The notes under the pieces are model-generated. The model worked only from the letters and a program-made list of their open reading frames with translations, did not search any database and had not been told where the DNA came from. The translations under genes were made by a program, and so were the position numbers. From the NCBI GenBank assembly GCA_963664665.2, contig CAXXMH010000008.1, positions 372,001 to 436,000 on the forward strand: a DNA stretch of 64,000 nt, given 5' to 3'. The stretch comes from Bin55 sp963664665. GTDB lineage: Bacteria; Pseudomonadota; Gammaproteobacteria; Pseudomonadales; Azotimanducaceae. This document shows, piece after piece, positions 51,358 through 59,849 of the stretch (positions are counted from its first letter, which is position 1; every line of letters starts with the position of its first letter).

Positions 51358-52800
51358 ATGGCTACTGAAAGCGACGGCAACGTCGCCAACGACACTCGCG
51401 TCCCTGACTTTGAGCTAGGCTTAAAGGCACCAGTGCGGACTGCGCGTAGCGAGTTGAAGGCGTTGTCAATTCTCGGCGCACCAATCGTGTTGACGCAAAT
51501 GTCGCAGATGGGCATGTCAATCATCGACATGATGTTTGCCGGGCGTGTGAGTGCCGCAGATCTGGCCGGTGTCGGCTTGGGTGCGTCACTTTTTTGGCCG
51601 ACGATGTTGCTTACGTCGGGCTTGCTTTTCGCGTTAACCCCGACGGTTGCACAACTTTACGGTGCGGGGCGCGCTAACGAAACCGGCGCGGTCGCGCGAC
51701 AAGCCGGCTGGATAGCGATCGCGGGCGCGATCGTTGTCATCATTGTGTTGTTAAATGCGACCCCGATCTACACGTTTTTTGACGTTGATCCGGTTGGTAT
51801 CCCGATCGCGGTGGGCTATCTAGAGTCACAAGCATGGGGTATCTTCGCATTGTTCGGCTACTTCGTGTTCCGAAATCTATGCGAAGGACTCGCGCTCACG
51901 TTACCTGCGATGGTCATCGGCTTGATGAGTCTCGGTCTGAAGATCCCACTCAACATGATCTTCGTCAACGGTGCGCTCGGTATCGAAGGACAGGGCGGTA
52001 TCGGATGCGGTGTTTCATCGGCGATCGTCTTCTGGGTACAGTTTTTTGCGATCGCTATCGCCGTACTTGCAACGCGTATACGACGATCGGGCGTCTTTCA
52101 GAGATTCGACAAACCGGACTTCGCTGAGATTGGACGATTGGTGCGATTGGGACTCCCGATCGGTACGAGCATCTTTGCTGAGGTCGCGTTTTTCTCCGGT
52201 ATCGTGATGTTAATCGGTCGTTTCGGCGTCGAAGTCGTAGCTAGCCACAACATCGCAACGAGCTTCGCGGGCGTAGCTTTCATGATTCCGTTGGCGATCG
52301 GTATGTCTAGCACGATTCGCGTCGGCGCTAGCGTTGGCGCAAGGGAATTCGGCCACGCATGGTTAACCGTACGTGTCGCAGTGATGACAGCGCTTGCCAT
52401 CGGCTGCGTTTCAGCGGTCGTCATGTTGTTGGGACGTAAACAGTTGGTGACGCTTTACAACGATGAACCGCAGGTCGTCGCTTTGGCGTCCATGCTGTTT
52501 CTCTACTGTGCGTTATTTCAGCTCTTCGACTGCGCCCAGGTCGTGATGATGGGATCGTTACGTGGATACAAAGACACCACCAAACCCATGTTCATCGCGA
52601 TTGGTGCTTACTGGGGTATCGGCATGCCAATCGGTCTAGCCTTTGGCTTCGGCTGGGTTACCGAAGAACCTATTGGTGTTGTCGGTTTTTGGTGGGGTTT
52701 GTGTGCCGGGCTGATCGCTGCTGCGTTCGGCTTGTCGATTCGCGTAAAGCGTACGGCCAACGCCTACATTTCAGGACGTCGTCAACCGCCGCCAATTTAG
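51358..52800 (+). CDS. MATE-family multidrug efflux transporter
   Basis: The 480-residue inner-membrane protein has about 12 hydrophobic helices in two homologous halves. MATE signatures include LGAPIVLTQMSQMGMSIIDMMFAGRVSAADLAGVGLG at the N-terminus and ASHNIATSFAGVAFMIPLAIGMSSTIRVGASVGA in the second half. Such pumps exchange Na+ or H+ for organic cations. The 276-base upstream gap (51082-51357) contains no other gene I can support. Confidence 0.92.
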   Translation: MATESDGNVANDTRVPDFELGLKAPVRTARSELKALSILGAPIVLTQMSQMGMSIIDMMFAGRVSAADLAGVGLGASLFWPTMLLTSGLLFALTPTVAQLYGAGRANETGAVARQAGWIAIAGAIVVIIVLLNATPIYTFFDVDPVGIPIAVGYLESQAWGIFALFGYFVFRNLCEGLALTLPAMVIGLMSLGLKIPLNMIFVNGALGIEGQGGIGCGVSSAIVFWVQFFAIAIAVLATRIRRSGVFQRFDKPDFAEIGRLVRLGLPIGTSIFAEVAFFSGIVMLIGRFGVEVVASHNIATSFAGVAFMIPLAIGMSSTIRVGASVGAREFGHAWLTVRVAVMTALAIGCVSAVVMLLGRKQLVTLYNDEPQVVALASMLFLYCALFQLFDCAQVVMMGSLRGYKDTTKPMFIAIGAYWGIGMPIGLAFGFGWVTEEPIGVVGFWWGLCAGLIAAAFGLSIRVKRTANAYISGRRQPPPI

Positions 52801-52802
52801 CT

Positions 52803-53189
52803 TCAACGCGGCTTTTCGTCGAGAATACGCTCCGCCGCCGATCGAGGATGATCGAGATCGACACCTGACGGAACCGTAGATTCGTCCTTGACTTCTGTTA
52901 CTTCAGCTGGCGACGAGATTGATCGCTTCTTCTGCCTTTTGTTTCGCAGAGTGAATGCCAATGCCGTCATCGCTGTGAGTGCGATCGCGCCCCATTTCAG
53001 CGCGAAAGAAAGCAAGACGTGTCGATTCGCACTGGCGGAGGCAGCGTACTCCAAGTACTCCCCGTGTGCGAACACGATCATCGCAATGATCACAGCTGAT
53101 ATGACAACGGGACGCAACCACGTCGAGTTATGCCAAGAGATCTTTAACCACATAACCAATGCGGACCATGCGAATACACGACCTAGCAT
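52803..53189 (-). CDS. Small membrane protein of unknown function
   Basis: The 128-residue protein has two clear membrane segments (STWLRPVVISAVIIAMIVFAHG and ALKWGAIALTAMTALAFTLR), followed by a polar, acidic tail. It lies four bases after the next upstream gene, so the two form a pair. Not recognised. Confidence 0.65.
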   Translation of the reverse strand: MLGRVFAWSALVMWLKISWHNSTWLRPVVISAVIIAMIVFAHGEYLEYAASASANRHVLLSFALKWGAIALTAMTALAFTLRNKRQKKRSISSPAEVTEVKDESTVPSGVDLDHPRSAAERILDEKPR

Positions 53190-53193
53190 CGGG

Positions 53194-53601
53194 TTAGATC
53201 CACAGATTGATGCCGAGGGACGCTAGCGCGACCCCTAGTGCGCCTTGTAGGGCACCGAGTTTCAGGCTGTTTTTAATCTCGTCGAGTTCCTCACGATAGA
53301 TGATTTCGTATTGCTCCGCGGTGAGTTCGTCAGGAAGCCGTCCAGCCGTTGCAATCCGAGCATCGGTGCGTTGACGTGCCTTGTCCTTAATCATTTGGTC
53401 AAGACGATTCGTGACCTTGTCAATACGGCTCCGTTTTTTAACGTCAAGTGACTCGTACCAGGTCTTAAAGGAATCCCGATCTAAGTCGCCGACTGCGTTT
53501 CGTACCACGAGCGCCATGTCCTTGCCTGGAATGCGAGCGCGTTGAACGAGACTTTTCGCTTTTCCCTTCAGTTTGTTGAACGGAGAGTCTTTAGGGTTCA
53601 T
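53194..53601 (-). CDS. Hypothetical protein with C-terminal membrane-like helix
   Basis: The 135-residue protein has a basic N-terminal half (GKAKSLVQRARIPGKDMAL, KKRSRIDKVTNRLDQMIKDKARQR), an acidic middle (AEQYEIIYREELDEI) and a hydrophobic end (ALQGALGVALASLGINLWI) that could touch a membrane. It is paired with the small membrane protein gene downstream. Not recognised. Confidence 0.65.
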   Translation of the reverse strand: MNPKDSPFNKLKGKAKSLVQRARIPGKDMALVVRNAVGDLDRDSFKTWYESLDVKKRSRIDKVTNRLDQMIKDKARQRTDARIATAGRLPDELTAEQYEIIYREELDEIKNSLKLGALQGALGVALASLGINLWI

Positions 53602-53708
53602 GACGCATAGTTAATGTGAGTTTCCGGAGCGATGGCTATTCGCAAAAATCATAGTGAGCTTACCTCGAAGAGCTACCATATTCTCGGTGGATCACGAAGG
53701 GAGCGCTT

Positions 53709-54437
53709 GTGACGGACTACGTACTGACGATTGAACACGAGGGTTGGAGTGAGCTTGTGCTAAACCAGCCCGAGACCCGCAACGCGATCACGGGTCCTCT
53801 TGGAGAACAACTCGCTGACTCCATCCAAGCAGCTGACGCGGATTCTGCAACTCGCTTGTTAATGGTGCGCGGCGCAGAAGGTGCGTTTTGTTCTGGGCTC
53901 AATCTAAAGGAATTCAATCGAGATCCACCTCCAGAGTGGTTAGCGAATTTCCAATCGACTTGGCGTCGGACCCATACCGCGTTATATGAGTGTAGTAAGC
54001 CAATTGTCGTCGCGCTCGAGAGATTTGCCATCAACGGGGGTGCTGCGTTAGCGCTTGCGGCGGATTTGCTCGTTGTGGGCGAGGACTCCTACCTTCAGGT
54101 CGGTGAAGTCAGACAAGGCATGGCAGCGCCGTACAACCTTGCGTGGTTAAACCTGCGTCACAGCGAGAACGTCATTGCGCAATTGACTTTAACGGGCAAG
54201 CGGTTTTCAGGATCGGAGCTTCATCGCTTAGGCATCGCCTACGCGGCACCGCCTACGGCCGATGCAGTGAGTACTGCGGCGTCTTTGTGCGATGAATTGG
54301 CGGGTTATCCGTCCGATGCGTTAGTTACGATCAAACGCATGATGCGCGCATACCACGACGTGTCTGCCAACGAATGGTTTGACATCGCCACGCGAAATGC
54401 GCCAAAACGAAGCGGCGGACCTAAACGCGTTAGCTGA
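53709..54437 (+). CDS. Enoyl-CoA hydratase/isomerase family protein
   Basis: The 242-residue crotonase-fold protein starts at GTG behind a good AGGGAG. It has LNQPETRNAITGPLGEQL, the oxyanion-hole segment GAEGAFCSGLNLKEF and the second one, ERFAINGGAALALAADLLV. GEVRQGMAAPYN replaces the typical catalytic Glu loop. The C-terminus is basic. The substrate is unknown; fatty-acid or aromatic acyl-CoA processing is likely. It overlaps the convergent oxidoreductase gene by 8 bases. Confidence 0.88.
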   Translation: MTDYVLTIEHEGWSELVLNQPETRNAITGPLGEQLADSIQAADADSATRLLMVRGAEGAFCSGLNLKEFNRDPPPEWLANFQSTWRRTHTALYECSKPIVVALERFAINGGAALALAADLLVVGEDSYLQVGEVRQGMAAPYNLAWLNLRHSENVIAQLTLTGKRFSGSELHRLGIAYAAPPTADAVSTAASLCDELAGYPSDALVTIKRMMRAYHDVSANEWFDIATRNAPKRSGGPKRVS

Positions 54438-55485
54438 TTGCGACTTCGGACCCCGCTTCCGCTGACGCATATAGCCCATCAAGCATCTTCTGCACCATAA
54501 GTCCGTGTTCAGCGGGTGCCATGGTGGGTTTGTCATAGAGGACATGGTCCACCCAATTACGCATTTTTTTACGGAATGGATCTGCAGCTTGGCCGGAAGG
54601 TAACCAGTGTGGTTGCGCGTTCACCATGTGATCGTGTTGATCGCTGAAAAGTTGCGGCGGATCCCAGGTGGCACCGCCCTTGTCGCCCATAAGCGTGAAG
54701 TTCCATTCGTTTTTCTCGATGTGAGCCGCGAAACTCGCCTCGATGCTGAGTGAAGCGCCGTTCTCAAAACGAATGTGACCAACCGCTAGATCTTCCACCG
54801 TATAGGTCTTGTGATCCCAGTTTGGCCATTGAGAGACTACGCTGGACGGTTTATCGCCGAGATAGGTGTGCATGACGCCGCTCGCCGCAACCGGCTTCGG
54901 TGAGCCCATCACGAAGTGAGTCGTTTCGAGGACGTGTACACCGATATCGATTAATGGTCCGCCACCTTGAAGATCTTTCCGGCCAAACACACCCCAGTTC
55001 GGAATGCCTCGTCGTCGCAATGCCTGTACACGACCGTAGAGGATGTTGCCAAGACTGCCGTCGGCGACCGCTTGCTTGAGAAAGTTGGTGCGCGCTTCAT
55101 ATCGATGCTGGAACCCAATCACGAGTTTTTTATCGTTGTCTTGAGCGGCGTCGAGCATTTGCTGGCCTTCGATAGCGTTCATCGCGAGCGGTTTCTCGAC
55201 GATAACGTCAAAACCCGCTTCAAGGGCGGCGATCGTGCAAGGCGCATGTAATCCGTTAGGCGTGCACACGCTGACCGCATCCGCTTCGATCGTGCTCAGC
55301 ATGGATTCGTAATCAGTAAACGAATGCGGGATCGCGAATTGGTCGCAAAGTCGCTTCACGCTGCTTTCGACGACATCCGATGCGGCGACCAACTCGACGT
55401 CGGACATTGCACTTAGGTAACGCATGTGGGTGCCTGCAATGCCACCCGCGCCAATAAACGCTACGCGCAGTTTCTTCTCAGCCAT
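54430..55485 (-). CDS. Gfo/Idh/MocA-family oxidoreductase
   Basis: The 351-residue protein has an N-terminal Rossmann domain (VAFIGAGGIAGTHMRYLSAMSDVELVAASD) and the family EKP motif (VIVEKPLAMN). GPLIDIGVHVLETTHFVMG contains the conserved active-site D-x-G-x-H. These enzymes oxidise or reduce sugars and cyclitols with NAD(P). It follows the big TonB receptor gene by 48 bases on the same strand, so the receptor may import its substrate. Confidence 0.9.
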   Translation of the reverse strand: MAEKKLRVAFIGAGGIAGTHMRYLSAMSDVELVAASDVVESSVKRLCDQFAIPHSFTDYESMLSTIEADAVSVCTPNGLHAPCTIAALEAGFDVIVEKPLAMNAIEGQQMLDAAQDNDKKLVIGFQHRYEARTNFLKQAVADGSLGNILYGRVQALRRRGIPNWGVFGRKDLQGGGPLIDIGVHVLETTHFVMGSPKPVAASGVMHTYLGDKPSSVVSQWPNWDHKTYTVEDLAVGHIRFENGASLSIEASFAAHIEKNEWNFTLMGDKGGATWDPPQLFSDQHDHMVNAQPHWLPSGQAADPFRKKMRNWVDHVLYDKPTMAPAEHGLMVQKMLDGLYASAEAGSEVAIS

Positions 55486-55533
55486 GCCTGTTCCTGTTTG
55501 CTTGCCCTGACGTCGAGTTATTCGAAGTGGTTA

Positions 55534-58053
55534 TTAGAAGCTCAGCTTCGTTGACACGTAAATCAGTCTGCCGTTGTAGCCGGCTGGTGAGTATCGAGGA
55601 TACAGACGACCGTTGCCGTAGCTGATGGTTTCCTCTGGGTACGTGTCGAATGCGTTCTCGATACCCGCAGATACGGAAATCGAGTCTGTAACCAAGAGCG
55701 TTCCCAATAGATCGACATAGCCATAACCATCAAATTCTTGGGCACTATGGTCGTCGTACCAGGAGCCGTAGAAGTTGTAACGCGCCGTCAGATCGATACG
55801 ATCCAGCGAATACCGAGCCGAAATACCGTAACGTGTTTCCGGTGCACCACGCTCTAGATTGTCGATCGTGTCGCCGCCAGTGATGGTAGAACCTTCGCGG
55901 AAGTTTTCTACCGAGGTTTGGGTGTTGTTGAACGAGAACAAGACATCGAGTAAGCCATCGCCGAGCTCGAACGATTGCGTCGCAACGACGTCGATGCCAC
56001 GCGTCGATGTGTCGAAGTCATTCGTGAAGAACCGCACGGACGTGAAATCCGCCGCTTCCGGTACACCTTGCGCGACGAGTGCGGTCTTGATGTCGTCGGT
56101 CACGGTCGTCAAACCGGAAAGTGCGATTCGGTCGGTGACGTCGATGTTGAAGAAATCGGCAGTAACGGTGATACCGTTGTCCAATTCCAGGATCGCGCCG
56201 GCGGTAAAGTTGACCGATTCTTCCGGTTCGAGCTCTCGGCCACCTAAAGCCACTGCGACTGGGTGAGTCGAGCCGATCGTACCTCGTTCTTCGAAGAAAT
56301 TGGTCGCCGCATTGACGACCGTGGACACGTTTCGAGCGTTCGATTGACCGGGTGTCGGTGCGCGGAAGCCTGTACCAACACTACCTCGCACTGCCAACAT
56401 ATCAGATACGTCAATCCGCCCTGTCAGTTTGAAGTTGAGAGTCGTTCCGAAGCCATCGAAGTCTTCTAGCCGGACCGCACCGCCATACACGGCGTTGTCC
56501 GACATGGCGAGTTCCAGGTCAAGGTACGCGGCTGTGTTTAGACGGTTCCAAGCGCCACTTGAAGCAGGATTGAAGCCACCGAAGCCATTGGTACCCGTGC
56601 TGAAACCATATTTCTGGTAGCTGCCGATCGCCCATGAACTTCGCTCGCCGATATCGATCGAAAACTCTTCGTTTCGAATCTCAAGACCACCTGCGACGTT
56701 CAGATCGTTACCGTCTAGAACTTGTACGACTTTGCTCGCATCCAAGTTCACGTTCCATTCCTTCTGTCGATACTCGCCAAAGTTGAAATCCCGTTGTGAC
56801 GTAGGTCCAAGACTGGGATTAAGCGTGTTGTTGATGAATCCATTCATCCGGTTGTAGCCAGAGCTTGCGGATAGGTCTAGATCAACATCGTCGAAGATCA
56901 CGGTACGGAAGCCGACGACCCCGGAAAGGTCAGAGACAACCGCGCCAAAGCGAGGCGTGAAGCCTTGCGGAAGAATCTCGCCGAACCAGAAGCAATCTTG
57001 ATCTGCACGGAGCATGTCATGAAATGGAAGCACGTTTTCCGCTACCGCAGGAACGTTGTACTTGGCTTGACAGCCTTCACCGCCGACGAGGAAAAAGTTG
57101 TCGCCGGTTTTATAGACACCTACCCGATTCATCGGACTGCGAAAGAAGAAGAAGGTTTCGACTTCCCGTTCTGCGTAGTTTCCGAAGGCGTAGAAGTGGC
57201 CGTCTTCTCCTACATCATTGCCTATGTTTGCAACGAGCTTGATATTGCTTTTGACGTCAGGGGAGCCCCAAGGTTTCGCTGGCACCCGTACGCCTTGGAC
57301 GCCTTGTTGAATCAACGCGGTGGCGTCGCCGTGTTGCACGCTTCGATCAGTGGGTTCAGATGAACCATATTCAGCACTGAGGTTGGCGAAGCCACTGTCG
57401 AACAAAGGCAAACCGATATTGCCAGCAATACTCATGAAGGTCTCGTCGTCGTTTTCCGAATGACTGCCATACTTCACAAGGATGTCCGATCCGCTGTCCG
57501 CATCCTTGAGTTGGAAATTCAAGACACCCGCGATCGCGTCTGAACCGTACTGAGCCGCCGCGCCGTCGCGCAGCACTTCTAGCTGACGTATCGCGATACT
57601 CGGGATCGCGGAAATGTCGGGACCTTGTGCCCCGTTAGACGCACCGTTGGAGATCCACTGGATCACGGAGCCACGGTGGCGTCGCTTGTTGTTCATTAAA
57701 ACCAAGGTATGGTCGGGTGCGAGTCCTCTCAGGTTGACAGGACGAAGCAGCGAAGCCAAGTCTCGAGAAGGATTGTCGCTCATATGGAACGACGGAACGA
57801 CGGAACGAATCAGATTCGACATGTCGCTTCCGGCTTGACTGTCAAAAAGTTCATTCGAGATTACATCAACCGGTACAGTTGAGTCTGTCACCGAGCGCGG
57901 TTTCGCACGCGTCCCGACGACCACAACCTCTTCGATCTCGAGTTCTGAGCTGACATTGGCTTCTTCCTGACCAAACGCAACACTGGACCAGATTAAGCCG
58001 CCTAATGAGGCAAGAAGTGCAGCTTTATTAAAAACCTGGCAAAAACAACGCAT
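55534..58053 (-). CDS. Large TonB-dependent outer-membrane receptor
   Basis: The 839-residue protein has a signal peptide (up to AFG), a TonB-box-like IEEVVVVGTR, and a plug domain with DMSNLIRSVVPSFHMSDN and LEVLRDGAAAQYGSDAIAGVLNFQLK. The long barrel ends with a C-terminal Phe. LRGLAPDHTLVLMNNKRRHRGS is typical of the iron/vitamin/carbohydrate receptor class common in marine Gammaproteobacteria. Strong Shine-Dalgarno (taaggag) before the ATG. It heads a pair with the Gfo/Idh/MocA gene. Ligand unknown. Confidence 0.92.
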   Translation of the reverse strand: MRCFCQVFNKAALLASLGGLIWSSVAFGQEEANVSSELEIEEVVVVGTRAKPRSVTDSTVPVDVISNELFDSQAGSDMSNLIRSVVPSFHMSDNPSRDLASLLRPVNLRGLAPDHTLVLMNNKRRHRGSVIQWISNGASNGAQGPDISAIPSIAIRQLEVLRDGAAAQYGSDAIAGVLNFQLKDADSGSDILVKYGSHSENDDETFMSIAGNIGLPLFDSGFANLSAEYGSSEPTDRSVQHGDATALIQQGVQGVRVPAKPWGSPDVKSNIKLVANIGNDVGEDGHFYAFGNYAEREVETFFFFRSPMNRVGVYKTGDNFFLVGGEGCQAKYNVPAVAENVLPFHDMLRADQDCFWFGEILPQGFTPRFGAVVSDLSGVVGFRTVIFDDVDLDLSASSGYNRMNGFINNTLNPSLGPTSQRDFNFGEYRQKEWNVNLDASKVVQVLDGNDLNVAGGLEIRNEEFSIDIGERSSWAIGSYQKYGFSTGTNGFGGFNPASSGAWNRLNTAAYLDLELAMSDNAVYGGAVRLEDFDGFGTTLNFKLTGRIDVSDMLAVRGSVGTGFRAPTPGQSNARNVSTVVNAATNFFEERGTIGSTHPVAVALGGRELEPEESVNFTAGAILELDNGITVTADFFNIDVTDRIALSGLTTVTDDIKTALVAQGVPEAADFTSVRFFTNDFDTSTRGIDVVATQSFELGDGLLDVLFSFNNTQTSVENFREGSTITGGDTIDNLERGAPETRYGISARYSLDRIDLTARYNFYGSWYDDHSAQEFDGYGYVDLLGTLLVTDSISVSAGIENAFDTYPEETISYGNGRLYPRYSPAGYNGRLIYVSTKLSF

Positions 58054-58524
58054 TGAAATCTCCTTACTTTACGGACTCGTTACGCACTCGAGGCGACGAC
58101 GTCTGGAACGTGCCAATACAAAAAACGAATCAGTTAGATGAGAGCCTCGATCGGTAGTTCTGATTGGCGGATATAGGAATGTGAACTCTGAATTGAGTTA
58201 TGTCATACGCTTCGACGAATCGTCGTGACTAGTCCATGCTGACCGAAATGAACACACTACCAAGTACAGGCAGTGGCTGCGAATTATCGACACTCAGGGA
58301 GAGATTTGTCCTGTAGGAGATGCAAGCTTTTTACTGAAGAGGTTGGCTGACGAATCAATGTTGTAGTACAGCTGTGCTGTTATCGAGTTCGAGCAGCGTG
58401 GATCTTGCTTTAATGCTTACATCGTTTGAAACACGTTATCGACATGTTTCGAATTAACACCATTCGGAATCTGCAACCTTCACAAGATTTCTAACTCGCG
58501 ATCTTGTCATGCGGGAACTGAGGG
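58054..58524. other. Long intergenic region between the TonB receptor and hicA
   Basis: About 470 bases without a supportable gene. It must hold the receptor promoter. A 13-base palindrome (CGACGA-a-TCGTCG) at 58213-58225 is a possible operator, about 160 bases before the receptor ATG. A TTGTCA (58504-58509) near the hicA end could be a -35 element. Nothing else stands out. Confidence 0.35.
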
Positions 58525-58550
58525 GTATTGTGTATATTTATACACAATAC
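58525..58550. promoter_or_regulatory. Perfect palindrome abutting the hicA start codon
   Basis: Two 12-base arms (GTATTGTGTATA and its exact complement) flank a TT spacer, and the last base lies immediately before the hicA ATG. HicB antitoxins repress their operon through palindromes at the promoter, so this is very likely the hicAB operator. It contains TATATT, which may serve as a -10. It also occupies the ribosome-binding region, and no Shine-Dalgarno is visible. Confidence 0.7.
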
Positions 58551-58748
58551 ATGGCGGTGGAACGAAATAGTCGAAGGCTCCTTCGAATGCTCGAAGAAGA
58601 TGGGTGGTATCACGTTGAAACCAAGGGAAGCCATCGACAGTATCGCCACCCCTCTAAGTCGGGGCGTGTCACGGTTCCGCATCCGAACAGAGACCTGCCT
58701 CGAGGTACTGTTGTCTCGATCTACCGACAGGCAGGTTGGCAGACTTGA
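58551..58748 (+). CDS. hicA: HicA-family mRNA interferase toxin
   Basis: The 65-residue toxin is the typical HicA double-stranded-RNA-binding-like fold: RRLLRMLEEDGWYHVETKGSHRQY with the catalytic His28, then RHPSKSGRVTVPHPNRDLPRGTVVSIYRQAGW. I start it at the ATG at 58551, directly after the palindrome; an upstream ATG at 58509 would place the palindrome inside the coding region. It precedes hicB by 10 bases. Cleaves mRNA when free of HicB. Confidence 0.92.
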   Translation: MAVERNSRRLLRMLEEDGWYHVETKGSHRQYRHPSKSGRVTVPHPNRDLPRGTVVSIYRQAGWQT

Positions 58749-58758
58749 GAGGTTTTAC

Positions 58759-59163
58759 TTGCGTTATATAGCTTTCATTCACAGTGATGTAGATACAGGT
58801 TACGGGGTCAGTTTTCCTGATTTTCCGGGATGTGTCGCTGTCGGCGACACCGTCGACGAAGCTCTCGGAGAAGGTAGTAAATCGCTTTCATTTCATGTTG
58901 AAGGTTTACTCCGCGATGCCTTAGCCATTCCGTTACCTAGGTCACTGGAGGAAATCAGAGCTGACGACGAGCTTGCCGAATGGTATGACGGTGCAGAGAT
59001 CGCGCTCGTACCGTTGCTGCTCGATAAGGGCTCATCCAAACGAGTGAACATCTCGTTAGATCATGGATTGCTCCAAGCAATCGATGATGAGGCGAAGGCG
59101 CGCGGTATGACTCGATCGGCTTTCTTGGCGAGTGCTGCGCGCAACGAAATTGAATCAACCTGA
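58759..59163 (+). CDS. hicB: HicB-family antitoxin
   Basis: The 134-residue antitoxin starts at TTG (58759) behind a GAGAGG at good spacing. The N-terminal HicB domain (YIAFIHSDVDTGYGVSFPDFPGCVAVGDTVDEAL) neutralises the toxin. The C-terminal ribbon-helix-helix (KRVNISLDHGLLQAIDDEAKARGMTRSAFLASAARNE) binds the operator. Both parts look intact, so the module should be functional. Confidence 0.92.
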   Translation: MRYIAFIHSDVDTGYGVSFPDFPGCVAVGDTVDEALGEGSKSLSFHVEGLLRDALAIPLPRSLEEIRADDELAEWYDGAEIALVPLLLDKGSSKRVNISLDHGLLQAIDDEAKARGMTRSAFLASAARNEIEST

Positions 59164-59236
59164 ATCACGTTTCAATTGAGTGTGTTGCATTGGATCGAAA
59201 TGATCAGAAATCAGTTTGGTGTTTCGCGTACGTTCC

Positions 59237-59776
59237 ATGAGTGATCGCGATGGGTTGTTGAAACTGCTCGATGCTTATGCGTTGAGCTGGCCGAACGAAC
59301 ACATGCCCGCAATCCTTGATTCATTTGTTCGTCGACAGCAGGACTGCTTTGAACGAAGTTGCTTCATGGACGGGCATGTCACAGGCTCCGCTTGGATCGT
59401 GTGTCCTCGTCGAAGACGTGTTCTCTTAACGCACCACCGAAAACTTCAGAAGTGGCTGCAATTGGGTGGTCATAGCGATGGAGATAGCAACACAATGCGT
59501 GTTGCCAAGCGTGAAGCGGAAGAGGAATCTGGCCTAATTGTGAAAGCGATTGATGAACGCGTGTTCGATATCGATATCCATACGATTCCTGCACGCGGCG
59601 TGGAACCGGAACACAAGCACTACGACATTCGCTTCTTATTTGAAGCGGACGATTCCGCACCTTTGACGGTTAGTGACGAGTCAAACGATTTGCGATGGCT
59701 GGCTATCGAGGATTTATCGACGCTAACAGCCGAAGAGTCGGTGCTTCGTATGGCACGAAAAACGCCTAGTACGTAA
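59237..59776 (+). CDS. NUDIX hydrolase
   Basis: From the ATG at 59237 the product is 179 residues. The Nudix box is GGHSDGDSNTMRVAKREAEEESGL, with the metal-binding REAEEE intact but Ser in the usual position of the first Glu. A substrate of nucleoside diphosphate-X type is expected but cannot be specified. An in-frame start at 59216 would add seven residues. Not the nudF gene that often precedes yqiB. Confidence 0.87.
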   Translation: MSDRDGLLKLLDAYALSWPNEHMPAILDSFVRRQQDCFERSCFMDGHVTGSAWIVCPRRRRVLLTHHRKLQKWLQLGGHSDGDSNTMRVAKREAEEESGLIVKAIDERVFDIDIHTIPARGVEPEHKHYDIRFLFEADDSAPLTVSDESNDLRWLAIEDLSTLTAEESVLRMARKTPST

Positions 59777-59849
59777 GTGCGTAGTCGCTGATATAGAGTG
59801 GAGCGTTTCGGTCTCCTAATATCCTATGCATTAGTGCAGGAGTGGTTTT

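Noticed and set aside
51213..51530. 105-codon reverse frame across the MATE start
   Set aside because: Most of it is antisense to the MATE gene and nothing supports it as coding.
58509..58550. Earlier ATG for hicA giving a 79-residue protein
   Set aside because: The extra residues are encoded by the palindrome and do not look like HicA; homologues begin close to the ATG at 58551.
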